Of a DNA stretch of 64,000 bases, positions 52,563 to 61,970 are shown piece after piece. The DNA comes from Marivivens donghaensis (lineage in GTDB: Bacteria; Pseudomonadota; Alphaproteobacteria; Rhodobacterales; Rhodobacteraceae): contig NZ_JALNPR010000001.1 in assembly GCF_023541015.1 (NCBI RefSeq), positions 620,001 through 684,000 of the forward strand, written 5' to 3'. Numbering within the stretch: position 1 is the stretch's first letter; the number at the start of each line of letters is the position of its first letter. The notes under the pieces were generated by a model, which saw nothing but the letters and a program-made list of their open reading frames with translations, was not told the DNA's origin and did not search any database. Both the position numbers and the translations under genes were made by a program.

Positions 52563-53984
52563 ATGACCGACCAGCGCCCGATCCTCCTTTGGTTCCGCCG
52601 TGATTTGCGCCTTGCCGACCACGAAGCACTCACCGCGGCTTGTGCGACGGGGCGTCCGATTATTCCTGTCTTCATTTGCGATGACATTGTGGACGGAACA
52701 GGTGCAGCGCCAAAGATGCGTTGGGGGCAATCTGTTGGGGCTTTGGCGGATCAGCTTGATGAGATCGGGAGCCGCTTGATCCTGCGCCGTGGGGCCGCTT
52801 TGGACGTTCTTCAGCAATTGATCGCAGAGACGGGCGCTGGGGCGGTCTATTGGTCGCGTCTTTACGATCCCGCCTGCAAAGCGCGGGATACGGCGATCAA
52901 ATCGACGCTAAAGGATCAGGGCATCGATGCGCAGAGTTTCGCGGGCCATCTGTTGTTCGAACCATGGACAGTTTCGACAAAGGATGGCGGGTATTACCGC
53001 GTCTATTCGCCAATGTGGAAAGCCGTTCGGGATCGGCCTGTTGCTCCGTGTCTGCCCGCGCCAGAAACCATTCCCACACCAGAGGTTTGGCCCGCGTCGG
53101 ATCGACTGGAGGATTGGAACCTCAGTGCCGCGATGCGTGGTGGCGCAGATGTTGTGACCGCCCATCAAGCGATCGGTGAAAAGGCGGCTGCCGCGCGGTT
53201 GGATGATTTCATCGAACATCGGATCGATGATTACAAAGCCAATCGGGATTTTCCGGCGGTCGAGGCGACCTCACGCCTGTCCGAAAACCTCACCTATGGC
53301 GAAATCGCGCCTCGGGCTCTGTGGCACGCTGGGTGGCGGGCGATGGAGGGCGGTGCAGCGGGAGCCGAGCATTTCTTAAAGGAAGTCGTCTGGCGTGAAT
53401 TTGCATATCACTTGCTTCATCACACGCCTCATATTCTCGATTCGAATTGGCGGCCTGAATGGGATGCGTTCCCGTGGAATACGGATGAGGACACACCCGA
53501 GGTTGTCGCATGGAAACAGGGGCGGACAGGCGAGCCATTCGTCGATGCCGCGATGCGCGAAATGTATGTCACGGGCACGATGCATAATCGGTCTCGCATG
53601 ATTGTGGCGTCCTATTTGACGAAACATTTGATGACCCACTGGGAGGTCGGGTTAAAGTGGTTCGAGGATTGCCTTACCGATTGGGACCCTGCGGCGAATG
53701 CGATGGGATGGCAATGGACGGCAGGGTCGGGTCCAGATGCGGCACCCTATTTCCGTATCTTTAACCCCGAAACCCAGCTTGAGAAGTTCGATGGGGATCG
53801 CATTTACCGCAAACGCTGGATCGCGGAACGTTACGCCACGCCGACTGAAACGGCTCTGAGCTATTTTGATGCCGTCCCGCTAAGTTGGGGGCTGACACCT
53901 AATATGGACTACCCTGAACGAGTTGTTTCTTTAGAAGCGGGACGAGCGCGAGCGTTGGATGCATATTCTGCACGCGAAAAATAA
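52563..53984 (+). CDS. phrB: Deoxyribodipyrimidine photolyase
   Basis: The 473-residue protein has an N-terminal antenna domain (ILLWFRRDLRLADHEALT) and a C-terminal FAD domain with LKEVVWREFAYHLLHH, MHNRSRMIVASYLTKHL and DWDPAANAMGWQWTAGSG. These match class I CPD photolyases, which repair UV cyclobutane dimers with blue light. The run of Trp for electron transfer is present. It starts 51 bases after acuI. Some members are cryptochromes, but the active-site features here favour repair. Confidence 0.93.
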   Translation: MTDQRPILLWFRRDLRLADHEALTAACATGRPIIPVFICDDIVDGTGAAPKMRWGQSVGALADQLDEIGSRLILRRGAALDVLQQLIAETGAGAVYWSRLYDPACKARDTAIKSTLKDQGIDAQSFAGHLLFEPWTVSTKDGGYYRVYSPMWKAVRDRPVAPCLPAPETIPTPEVWPASDRLEDWNLSAAMRGGADVVTAHQAIGEKAAAARLDDFIEHRIDDYKANRDFPAVEATSRLSENLTYGEIAPRALWHAGWRAMEGGAAGAEHFLKEVVWREFAYHLLHHTPHILDSNWRPEWDAFPWNTDEDTPEVVAWKQGRTGEPFVDAAMREMYVTGTMHNRSRMIVASYLTKHLMTHWEVGLKWFEDCLTDWDPAANAMGWQWTAGSGPDAAPYFRIFNPETQLEKFDGDRIYRKRWIAERYATPTETALSYFDAVPLSWGLTPNMDYPERVVSLEAGRARALDAYSAREK

Positions 53985-54063
53985 TCCACTCTGGTCAGAT
54001 GTGCGTAACCCTACATAAGATAACAAATAATTCGGGCGAAGTTCCGTTGAAATGGGGAAATAA

Positions 54064-55272
54064 ATGATACTGACCAGCACCAAAGGGCAATCCAATCTTC
54101 CGCGCTATTTTGGTCCGGTCTTCGACATCCTGTGCAATATTCCGCGTGGTCGGATCGATATCGAGCTCCCTGATGGCCGCGTGTTTCGTGCCGAAGGCAA
54201 ATCTGCTGGCTATGTCACAGCGATCACCATTCACAACAAGGATATCTTTGCGCGTCTGATCCGCGAGGGCGACCTTGGGTTTATGGAATCCTATATGGAG
54301 GGATGGTGGGATACGCCTGACCTGATGACCTTTATGGATTTCGTACACGACGCTGAAGATGAGGTATTTGACGGGTTCCCTGGTCAGGGTTTGGTGCGCG
54401 CCTATGAAAAACTGAGGTTTTGGCTGCAGTCGAATTCGAAACGACAGGCCAAAAAGAACATCAGTTATCATTATGATTTAGGTAACGATTTCTATGGCTT
54501 ATGGCTCGATGATACGATGACGTATTCGTCGGCTTATTTCAAAACGGGTCAAGAAAGCCTCGAAGCGGCGCAAATTCAGAAATACGCGGCGATGGTTGAC
54601 GCAATGGGCGTCAGCGCTGGTGATCATGTGCTCGAAATCGGCTGTGGATGGGGCGGTTTCGCCGAATACGCGGCAAAGGAACGTGGTCTGCACGTAACGG
54701 GCCTTACCATCAGTAAGGAGCAGTTGAACTACGCGCGTGAGCGTATTGAAAAGGCAGGACTTTCTGATCGCGTCACGCTAAAGATGCAGGACTATCGCGA
54801 TGAGACGGGCACCTATGATGGCATCGCGAGCATTGAGATGTTTGAAGCGGTCGGTGAGAAATACTGGCCCGTTTATTTCGAAACGGTTCGCAAATGTCTG
54901 AAACCGGGGGCAAAGGCGACGCTGCAGATCATCACTGTGCAGGATCGTCGGTTTGAGGTTTATCGCAAGGGCGTTGATTTCATTCAGAAATACATTTTCC
55001 CCGGTGGGATGCTGCCGAGCCCCTCTGTACTGCGTAAAGAGGTTGAAAAGTCTGGTATGACCGTCGACGGCTCAATCGAATTTGGCGAAAGCTATAGCCA
55101 AACTCTGCGGCGCTGGTCGGATGTGTTCAATGACCGATGGGACCAGATCGCGGCGTTGGGGTTCGATGATCGTTTTCGGCGAATGTGGAATTTGTATCTC
55201 TCCTCTTGCGCGGGAACATTCCATAGCGGAAACTGCGACGTGACCCAGATAACGGTGTCGCGCCCGACCTGA
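54064..55272 (+). CDS. cfa: Cyclopropane-fatty-acyl-phospholipid synthase family methyltransferase
   Basis: The protein has 402 residues. An N-terminal lipid-binding domain (about 1-130) precedes a SAM-binding core with KKNISYHYDLGNDFYGLWLDDTMTYSSAYF and motif I VLEIGCGWGGFAEYAA. Other family segments are TGLTISKEQLNYAR, IASIEMFEAVGEKYWP and IFPGGMLPS. It adds a methylene group from SAM to unsaturated lipid chains, or makes a related methyl-branched lipid. Upstream 79 bases hold the promoter. It is followed by trgA. Confidence 0.93.
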   Translation: MILTSTKGQSNLPRYFGPVFDILCNIPRGRIDIELPDGRVFRAEGKSAGYVTAITIHNKDIFARLIREGDLGFMESYMEGWWDTPDLMTFMDFVHDAEDEVFDGFPGQGLVRAYEKLRFWLQSNSKRQAKKNISYHYDLGNDFYGLWLDDTMTYSSAYFKTGQESLEAAQIQKYAAMVDAMGVSAGDHVLEIGCGWGGFAEYAAKERGLHVTGLTISKEQLNYARERIEKAGLSDRVTLKMQDYRDETGTYDGIASIEMFEAVGEKYWPVYFETVRKCLKPGAKATLQIITVQDRRFEVYRKGVDFIQKYIFPGGMLPSPSVLRKEVEKSGMTVDGSIEFGESYSQTLRRWSDVFNDRWDQIAALGFDDRFRRMWNLYLSSCAGTFHSGNCDVTQITVSRPT

Positions 55273-55312
55273 GCGCGTGAGTAGGCACCGATGTTCAAAA
55301 GGACCGGTGTCT

Positions 55313-55756
55313 ATGCCCACTTTTGCAAAACTCTTTGGCGCAGTTGGATTTGCAGCGCTCTTTATTGGGGCGTCTTTCCTGATGGTGCCACTGTTCCCGT
55401 TCGGCCTGACGCCTTGGTATTTCACAGAGTTCAATGGCGGGATCGCCTTGATCCTCGGTTGGCGGATCGCGGGTGGTCGTGCAGGTTTGGGCACAATGAG
55501 CGGGATCAGCAACGGTATTACGGCACTTGTAGCGATCGTGTTTTGCACCCTAGCGCTGCACGGGTTCACCCAGATGCTGCTACGGTCGGCGGAGTTGCGG
55601 TACAATGGTTTGATGCAGGCGATGATGTCGGGGATCGGGATTTCCTTTGATCTCGCCGTGGTACTGGCAAAGCCGACAGTCATTGCGGTTCTGTTGGCTG
55701 GATCGATTTTGATTGGGATCGTGACTGAATTTGTCGCTGATAAAATGGATTCCTGA
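55313..55756 (+). CDS. trgA: TrgA family membrane protein (tellurite resistance)
   Basis: The protein has 147 residues from ATG 55313; upstream codons to 55277 are basic and unlikely. Four hydrophobic segments are present: LFGAVGFAALFIGASFLMV, FNGGIALILGWRIAGGRAG, NGITALVAIVFCTLALHGF and VIAVLLAGSILIGIVTEFVA. It matches TrgA as I recall it from Rhodobacter sphaeroides, where trgA-trgB-cysK confer tellurite resistance. The same order occurs here. The stop overlaps the trgB start (TGATG). Confidence 0.85.
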   Translation: MPTFAKLFGAVGFAALFIGASFLMVPLFPFGLTPWYFTEFNGGIALILGWRIAGGRAGLGTMSGISNGITALVAIVFCTLALHGFTQMLLRSAELRYNGLMQAMMSGIGISFDLAVVLAKPTVIAVLLAGSILIGIVTEFVADKMDS

Positions 55757-56856
55757 TGGATTTGTTTGTGTTCGGGTCGCTCCGCGATCCACGGTTGTTC
55801 CACCTGATCGCGGGCGAGGGTGGCACACCGACTGAAACGGTCTTGCCTGATTACCGCGTTGAACGGGTCGCAGGCGCGACGGTGCCGATGTTGGTGCCTG
55901 CCGTGGGTGAACTGGCTAAAGGTGTGCTTTGGCGTGGGTTGTCCGAGGCGCAGATGGAGCGTCTGGATGCTTATGAACTGCCCTGGGATTACAGCCGTGG
56001 GTCGGTCGTGATCGACGGGATCGAAACGGGCGTGTATTTTGCGGACCTTCCTAATGTCACCAGTGGCGAGCTTTGGTCGTTAGAGACTTGGGAACGGGAA
56101 GATGGCGATGTGTCGCGAATGGCCGCTGCAGAAATCGCGCTTCATTCACCGCCGCTCAGTGGTGAGGCGCTTCGTCAGCAATGGAAGCCCATACGGGCAA
56201 GGGCGGCGGCTCATGTGCGGGCAGGGCGCGAAACAGGACCGAACGAAGTGCGTCGCACAGCGGGGCAAGCGGCAATTGTGAAGAACCGCGTGCTGTCTGG
56301 AGACTTTTACAAATTCCGTGGTGTGGACCTCGAGCGCGAGACGTTTAACGGCGTGATTGCGGAACCTATGGCACGGGAAACGACGGTCGGTTTCGATGCG
56401 TCGCTGGTTTTGCCGTATGATCCTGTGCGTGATCGGGTGCTTTTGACGGAACAGTTCCGCACAGGTCCGTTTTTCCGCAGAGACGGGAATCCGTGGATGC
56501 TAGAGCCAGTCGCGGGCATCGTAGACGACTACGAAACACCCGAGGACGCAGCACGCCGCGAAGCCGTCGAAGAAGCGGGTTTGACCATTGGCGAACTGCT
56601 CCCTGTGGCGAATGCTTACCCAACCCCAGGGAATTGCACGGAATTTTTCTACTGCTACATCGGCATTTGCGATTTGCCCGATGATTTACCGCGTTTGGGC
56701 GGGCTAGACACAGAGGCGGAAGATATTCGCCTTCACCTTCTGGATCGCGAACGGGCGTTGGGTTTGGTGGACAGCGGCGAAATCACAGTTCTGCCTTTGA
56801 TCATGATGTTATACTGGCTTGACCGAAACCGCTCTGCGATGACTGCACTGGCTTGA
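55756..56856 (+). CDS. trgB: TrgB: gamma-glutamylcyclotransferase-like plus Nudix hydrolase fusion
   Basis: The 366-residue two-domain protein has residues 1-150 as a GGCT-fold domain (MDLFVFGSLRDPRLF, LDAYELPWDYSRGSV). Residues about 180-360 are a Nudix domain of the ADP-ribose pyrophosphatase type, with the Nudix box GIVDDYETPEDAARREAVEEAG followed by LTIGELLPVANAYPTPGNCTEF. The link to thiol chemistry (GGCT, cysK) fits defence against tellurite, which attacks cellular thiols. It is coupled with trgA and lies 52 bases before cysK. Confidence 0.88.
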   Translation: MDLFVFGSLRDPRLFHLIAGEGGTPTETVLPDYRVERVAGATVPMLVPAVGELAKGVLWRGLSEAQMERLDAYELPWDYSRGSVVIDGIETGVYFADLPNVTSGELWSLETWEREDGDVSRMAAAEIALHSPPLSGEALRQQWKPIRARAAAHVRAGRETGPNEVRRTAGQAAIVKNRVLSGDFYKFRGVDLERETFNGVIAEPMARETTVGFDASLVLPYDPVRDRVLLTEQFRTGPFFRRDGNPWMLEPVAGIVDDYETPEDAARREAVEEAGLTIGELLPVANAYPTPGNCTEFFYCYIGICDLPDDLPRLGGLDTEAEDIRLHLLDRERALGLVDSGEITVLPLIMMLYWLDRNRSAMTALA

Positions 56857-56907
56857 GTTATCGGCGCGTCGCCCCTACACAGGGATGATAGACAGAAAGG
56901 CCAAACC

Positions 56908-57939
56908 ATGCAGTTCAAAGAAGACCTCGCCGCCGCAATCGGGAACACCCCACTGATCAAGCTCCGTGCCGCGTCAGAGGCAACTGGCTGCACCATCTTG
57001 GGCAAGGCTGAATTCATGAACCCCGGTCAATCGGTCAAAGACCGTGCTGCCCTCTATATCATCAAGGATGCGATTGCGCGTGGTGATCTGAAACCGGGTG
57101 GCACGATTGTCGAAGGCACCGCAGGGAATACAGGCATCGGCCTCGCTCTGGTTGGCGCCTCGATGGGCTTTAAGACCGTGATTGTTATTCCTGAGACCCA
57201 GTCGCAGGAAAAGAAAGACATGCTGCGCCTTGCGGGTGCGGAATTGGTTCAGGTGCCTGCTGCACCTTATAAGAACCCGAATAACTACGTGCGCTACTCT
57301 GGCCGTCTTGCCGAAGAGCTCGCGAAAACCACGCCAGAGGGTGTGATCTGGGCGAACCAGTTCGACAACACCGCGAACCGTCAGGCACACATCGAAACCA
57401 CTGGGCCCGAAATTTGGGAACAGACGGGCGGTAAGGTTGACGGCTTTATCTGTGCGGTAGGGTCGGGCGGCACGCTCGCAGGCGTTGGTATGGCGCTCCA
57501 GCCCAAAGGCGTGAAGATCGGCCTTGCTGATCCGATGGGCGCTGCGCTGCACAGCTTCTACACCACGGGCGAATTGGCGTCCGAGGGCACCTCGATCACC
57601 GAAGGCATCGGTCAGGGTCGCATCACAGCGAACCTCGAAGGGTTTACGCCTGATATGTCCTACCAGATCCCTGACGAAGAGGCGCTGCCTGTTGTCTTTG
57701 ATATGCTCGAACACGAAGGGCTCTGCCTCGGTGGGTCGTCTGGCGTGAACGTCGCGGGTGCCATCCGCATGGCCAAAGAGATGGGTCCGGGCCACACCAT
57801 CGTAACGATCCTGTGCGACTACGGCACGCGCTACCAGTCGAAACTCTTTAACCCTGATTTTCTCAAATCGAAGGGCCTTCCGGTTCCCGGATGGATGGAG
57901 CACGGACCGTCCTCTATCCCAGGCGTGTTCGAAGATTGA
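56908..57939 (+). CDS. cysK: Cysteine synthase A
   Basis: The 343-residue PLP enzyme makes cysteine from O-acetylserine and sulfide. PLP-Lys is in FMNPGQSVKDRAAL. Substrate loop is EGTAGNTGIGLALVG, and the PLP phosphate loop is AVGSGGTLAGVG. The C-terminus YGTRYQSKLFNP is normal. It is the third gene of the trg locus. Extra cysteine synthase supports the thiol pool during tellurite stress. Its stop overlaps the start of the MscS-type gene (TGATG). Confidence 0.95.
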   Translation: MQFKEDLAAAIGNTPLIKLRAASEATGCTILGKAEFMNPGQSVKDRAALYIIKDAIARGDLKPGGTIVEGTAGNTGIGLALVGASMGFKTVIVIPETQSQEKKDMLRLAGAELVQVPAAPYKNPNNYVRYSGRLAEELAKTTPEGVIWANQFDNTANRQAHIETTGPEIWEQTGGKVDGFICAVGSGGTLAGVGMALQPKGVKIGLADPMGAALHSFYTTGELASEGTSITEGIGQGRITANLEGFTPDMSYQIPDEEALPVVFDMLEHEGLCLGGSSGVNVAGAIRMAKEMGPGHTIVTILCDYGTRYQSKLFNPDFLKSKGLPVPGWMEHGPSSIPGVFED

Positions 57940-60290
57940 TGTCAGCGCTTCGGGCTATTGTCGTAGCATTGGTGGCATGGTTGGCCGTTGTGCCAGCCCT
58001 GTCCTATGCTCAAGTCATTGGCCCGCAGCTTCCTGATACTATCGTCGAGGGTGCGCCAGATTACACCGCGTGGGATCGTGTCGCGACACGGGCAGAGCGG
58101 TCGTTGGAATCGGGCGCGGTATCAACCTTTGCATTGGACAGACTGCGCGCTGAACTCGCGGGATGGCGCGATCAGTTTTTGGACGCGCAATCGCTGAATG
58201 CGTCGCGGATTGCGACAGTTCGTGCGCAGCTCGATGCGTTGGGTGCGGCTCCTGCGGATGGAGAGACAGAGCCGCTCGCCATTTCGACACGTCGGACCGA
58301 GTTGAACGGTCAACTGAATCGGCTTCGGTCGCCTGTGATCCTCGCCCAAGAGGCGCACACGCGGTCGAATGGTTTGATCGGTGAGATTGACGCTGTCATG
58401 CGCATGCGCGAGGCAGAGCGTTTGACGACCCGCGGGGCAACGCCCGCCGATCCCGCGAACTGGTCGCTGGCGATCACTGCGATTTGGCAGGGTCTTTCGG
58501 CTGTGGTGGTCGAGAGCAAAGCCAAATTCGCCACCAGCTTTAAGAACGGCACCATCTGGAGCGACCTTTTCGGTGCGGCGGGTCTGATGATCCTTGTGTC
58601 GGTCGGATTGTTCTGGCGGTCGCGGTCATGGGTTATGGCCCTGAACCGCCAGGTGACAGAGCGGAACCTACGCGGCGCGGACGTTTGGAAATTCGTTGTA
58701 TCGCTTGGCTTGATTGCGCTGCCCTATATCGCGGTTTTGCTGCTGACAGAGGCCCTTGCCGCGACGCAAATCTTAGGGTTTCGCGGGACGACGATCTTGT
58801 CGGCGCTTCCTAGTGCGGCAATGTATGTGATCGTTGGGCGCTGGCTGTCGATGCAGTTCTTTAGTGTGATCGAAGGCGAAAAAGGCCCCTTGTGCATGTC
58901 CGCCGATGACCGTCTACGCGGCCGTCGTATCCTTCAACGGTTGTTCTGGGCATTGGCTATTGGTGCGGTCATGGTCGCCGTGGTCGGAGTGGGCGATACC
59001 ACCGGATTGGCCGGCACTGTCGTGTTGTTCCCGATCGAACTCGTGGCCTCTGTGTTTCTGTTCCAATTCGGTCGACTGATCGTTCATCACTGCAAAGATG
59101 GAGACGATCCTGAGGTCTATCGCAATCGCATCATATCGGTGCTCGGTCAGGCGGTGACGATTGTCGCGGTTCTATCGCCGCTCCTAGCTATTGCTGGCTA
59201 TTCGAGCGGCGCACAGGCGCTGTTGTATCCAGCGGTGAACACGCTCGCTGTTCTAGCGGTGGTTCTACTGCTGCAGCGGTTGGTGCTCGACCTCTATGTG
59301 ATGCTGACGGGTGCAGTAGATACCGCAGCCGAAGCGTTGATCCCTGTTCTAATCGGCTTTGCGCTACTTCTTCTCTCTGTTCCGCTCTTGGCTCTGATTT
59401 GGGGCGCGCGCGAGGCGGACCTTCTCGAAGTGTGGACCCGTTTCCGCGAGGGCTTTACGCTCGGTGATACGCGGATTTCACCGACCGACTTCTTAACTTT
59501 CGTTGTGATTTTTGGCGCGGGCTACGCGATGACGCGTTTTGTTCAGGGAACTCTGCGGTCGACAGTTCTACCAAAGACAAAGCTGGATATTGGCGGGCAA
59601 AACGCGGTTGTCTCTGGCCTTGGGTATTTGGGTATCTTCCTCTCTGCCGTGATTGCCATCACAACTGCAGGCATTGACCTGTCGAGCCTCGCGATCGTCG
59701 CTGGTGCGCTCTCTGTCGGTATCGGTTTTGGTTTGCAGACCATCGTGTCGAACTTTGTCTCTGGCATCATACTTTTGATCGAACGTCCGATCTCTGAGGG
59801 GGATTGGATCGAAGTGAACGGCCAGATGGGTATCGTTCGAGACATCTCTGTTCGTGCAACGCGGATTGAGACGTTTGATCGTCAGGACGTTATTGTGCCG
59901 AACGCGGATCTCGTGAGCGGACAGGTGACGAACTGGACCAGAGGCAGCCTCGCTGGTCGTATCACGGTGCGCGTTGGCGTAGCTTACGGCACCGACACCA
60001 AACGGGTTGAGGCGATCCTGCGCGAAATCGTCGAAGCCCATCCGATGGTCGTCATTTGTCAGTCCACGAACGTTCTGTTCGTTGGCTTTGGTGCGGATAG
60101 CCTCGACTTTGAAATTCGGGCGGTCCTGCGGGACGTCTATTTCTCGGTCGTGACAAAATCCGAAATTCACCATGCGATCGCCGAACGCTTCGCGGCTGAA
60201 GGTATCGAAATCCCGTTTGCGCAGCGCGATATTTGGCTCCGCAATCCCGAAGCCCTACATCCCAGATCGGACCAAGACTCGGAGAGCTAA
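57939..60290 (+). CDS. Large MscS-family mechanosensitive channel (DUF3772 type)
   Basis: The protein has 783 residues from ATG 57939. Signal peptide (AIVVALVAWLAVVPALSYAQ), then a periplasmic helical DUF3772 domain (about 25-190). Eleven or so membrane helices follow. The MscS core is near 545-650: the pore helix LAIVAGALSVGIGFGLQTIVSNFVSG, then the beta domain ISEGDWIEVNGQMGIVRDISVRATRIETFD. A C-terminal cytoplasmic domain ends near LRNPEAL. It opens under membrane tension in osmotic downshock. The start overlaps cysK. Confidence 0.92.
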   Translation: MSALRAIVVALVAWLAVVPALSYAQVIGPQLPDTIVEGAPDYTAWDRVATRAERSLESGAVSTFALDRLRAELAGWRDQFLDAQSLNASRIATVRAQLDALGAAPADGETEPLAISTRRTELNGQLNRLRSPVILAQEAHTRSNGLIGEIDAVMRMREAERLTTRGATPADPANWSLAITAIWQGLSAVVVESKAKFATSFKNGTIWSDLFGAAGLMILVSVGLFWRSRSWVMALNRQVTERNLRGADVWKFVVSLGLIALPYIAVLLLTEALAATQILGFRGTTILSALPSAAMYVIVGRWLSMQFFSVIEGEKGPLCMSADDRLRGRRILQRLFWALAIGAVMVAVVGVGDTTGLAGTVVLFPIELVASVFLFQFGRLIVHHCKDGDDPEVYRNRIISVLGQAVTIVAVLSPLLAIAGYSSGAQALLYPAVNTLAVLAVVLLLQRLVLDLYVMLTGAVDTAAEALIPVLIGFALLLLSVPLLALIWGAREADLLEVWTRFREGFTLGDTRISPTDFLTFVVIFGAGYAMTRFVQGTLRSTVLPKTKLDIGGQNAVVSGLGYLGIFLSAVIAITTAGIDLSSLAIVAGALSVGIGFGLQTIVSNFVSGIILLIERPISEGDWIEVNGQMGIVRDISVRATRIETFDRQDVIVPNADLVSGQVTNWTRGSLAGRITVRVGVAYGTDTKRVEAILREIVEAHPMVVICQSTNVLFVGFGADSLDFEIRAVLRDVYFSVVTKSEIHHAIAERFAAEGIEIPFAQRDIWLRNPEALHPRSDQDSES

Positions 60291-60291
60291 G

Positions 60292-61008
60292 ATGACCCAG
60301 CCGTTATTTCGTGATGATGCTTATTGCCGTTCTGCCTCTGGCACTGTGACAGCATTAACCGAAGAAGGCGGGATCGTTCTGGATGCGACGATCTTCTACC
60401 CAACGGCGGGCGGTCAGCCTGGGGATAGTGGACAGCTGACGTGGGATGGCGGTCAGATGAAGATCGCGACGACGCTCAAAGGGGAGGGCGATGATATCGT
60501 TCTGGTTCCCGCAGAGCCTGCGCCATTGCCACCCGTCGGCACCGTAGTCACGCAGGAAATTCAGTGGGACCGTCGGTATCGTCTGATGCGAGTTCACACA
60601 GCGCTGCACCTTTTGTCGGTCGTGATTCCGCTCCCTGTGACCGGCGGGTCGATTGGCGTGGACAAAGGGCGGCTCGATTTCGATATGCCCGAAGCGCCGA
60701 GCGATAAAGAGGCGCTAGAGACCGCGCTGAACGATCTGATCGCGGGGGATCATCGCGTATCGGACGAATACATCACCGATGCAGAACTCGATGCGAATCC
60801 AGAACTGGTCAAGACGATGTCGGTCCAGCCGCCGCGTGGGTCTGGGCGCATCCGATTGGTGCGGATCGGAGAAGCTGAACAGACCGTCGATTTGCAGCCC
60901 TGTGGCGGCACACATGTGGCGTGGACCTCGGAAATCGGTGCCGTTCGGGTCGGGAAAATCGAAAAGAAAGGCGCGCAGAACCGTCGCGTTTCCATTCACA
61001 TCGAATAA
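60292..61008 (+). CDS. Alanyl-tRNA editing protein AlaX
   Basis: The protein has 238 residues from ATG 60292, 1 base after the MscS-type stop. It is homologous to the AlaRS editing domain and removes Ser or Gly from mischarged tRNA-Ala. Motifs are ATIFYPTAGGQPGDSG, the zinc/active-site RVHTALHLLS, and DLQPCGGTHVAWTSEIG. It is a trans-acting form without the synthetase core. The open frame upstream (from 60172) overlaps the channel gene and is rejected. Confidence 0.92.
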   Translation: MTQPLFRDDAYCRSASGTVTALTEEGGIVLDATIFYPTAGGQPGDSGQLTWDGGQMKIATTLKGEGDDIVLVPAEPAPLPPVGTVVTQEIQWDRRYRLMRVHTALHLLSVVIPLPVTGGSIGVDKGRLDFDMPEAPSDKEALETALNDLIAGDHRVSDEYITDAELDANPELVKTMSVQPPRGSGRIRLVRIGEAEQTVDLQPCGGTHVAWTSEIGAVRVGKIEKKGAQNRRVSIHIE

Positions 61009-61083
61009 GACGCCGATTCAGTGCGGAATTTTTGCAAGAGGCTCTTGCATTCCCTAATCCGTTGCGGCTAAACCCCGCGTCAC

Positions 61084-61173
61084 GGACAGGTGGCCGAGTG
61101 GTCGAAGGCGCACGCCTGGAAAGTGTGTAGGCGGGAGACCGTCTCCAGGGTTCGAATCCCTGTCTGTCCGCCA
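61084..61173 (+). tRNA. tRNA-Ser (anticodon GGA)
   Basis: A 90-base class II tRNA. The acceptor stem GGACAGG pairs with the sequence before discriminator G, and CCA is encoded (61171-61173). The D arm is GGCCGAGTGGTCGAAGG, the anticodon GGA is at 61118-61120 in loop CTGGAAA, there is a long variable arm (GCGGGAGACCGTCTCC), and the T loop is TTCGAATCC. It decodes UCC/UCU. Confidence 0.97.
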
Positions 61174-61202
61174 CTTCCCTTAAATCTCAAATTGATGCGG
61201 TT

Positions 61203-61892
61203 TCAGGCCATCAGTTTGGCATGGATCATCGCCGTTACGCGCTCCGCATATGCCTCTGGTGTCAGCCCGCGTTTTCGCCATTTGCCGCGTTTGACATACC
61301 AGTCTTGAAGCAATGGTTTCAGTAGCGCCGCATCGAGTTGTGCGTCGTCTGTCTGATAAATCCTGTCATTAGCTCCTTGTTCGATGACTTTTGCAAAAAC
61401 GGTTTCGGTTTCCGCCTCGCTCTGCACCGCGCGGGCGCGTTGTTCGGGCGGAAACGATTTGGCCTCAAGGTAAGCGAAAACGAACCAATCGGTCATCGCT
61501 TCGGTCATGAGGATGTGGCGATGAATAAGCCATTCGAGTTGGTCTTTGACGGGCAGGGCAGGCGGTAGGATCAATTGCGCGGTGGCCGTGGAGATCACGG
61601 TCTCTAGCACCATGGAGAGAAGGGTCTCTTTGCTGTCAAAATAGGCGTAAAGGCCGCCCATGCTCAGGCCCGTATCATTCGCGATGTCGCGCATGCTGGT
61701 GGCGTGAAATCCGTTGCGGTTCGATAGGCGCAGAACCGATTCCACAATCCGAGAAAGTTTCGCTGCGGCCACATCTGGTTTGCGGACCTTGATCGTGTCC
61801 GCATGCCGTTCCAGCATCTGTCGACACAGGGCATCCATCGACAAATCGTCGGTGATGCGGGCGTCAGGGATAGTCGAGGTCCTTAGCGTCAT
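61203..61892 (-). CDS. TetR-family repressor of the acyl-CoA operon
   Basis: The 229-residue protein has an N-terminal extension of about 45 residues and then the TetR HTH (FHATSMRDIANDTGLSMGGLYAYFDSKETLL). The ligand domain is helical and similar in length to FadR/PaaR-type regulators that sense acyl-CoA. It diverges from the SDR gene with a perfect palindrome between them at 61934-61949. It is the probable local repressor of the fatty- or branched-acid operon. Confidence 0.9.
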   Translation of the reverse strand: MTLRTSTIPDARITDDLSMDALCRQMLERHADTIKVRKPDVAAAKLSRIVESVLRLSNRNGFHATSMRDIANDTGLSMGGLYAYFDSKETLLSMVLETVISTATAQLILPPALPVKDQLEWLIHRHILMTEAMTDWFVFAYLEAKSFPPEQRARAVQSEAETETVFAKVIEQGANDRIYQTDDAQLDAALLKPLLQDWYVKRGKWRKRGLTPEAYAERVTAMIHAKLMA

Positions 61893-61933
61893 GGGGTCTT
61901 TTCATAGGTGAAGTCTTGTGTATTGTAAATCTA

Positions 61934-61949
61934 TCGAACGCTCGTTCGA
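61934..61949. promoter_or_regulatory. Palindrome TCGAACG-CT-CGTTCGA, likely TetR operator
   Basis: A perfect 7-2-7 inverted repeat lies 22 bases before the SDR start and 42 bases before the TetR start. Symmetry, length and placement fit a TetR-family operator that controls both directions. Confidence 0.65.
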
Positions 61950-61970
61950 AATATCTTTGGGGAGGAAGAT

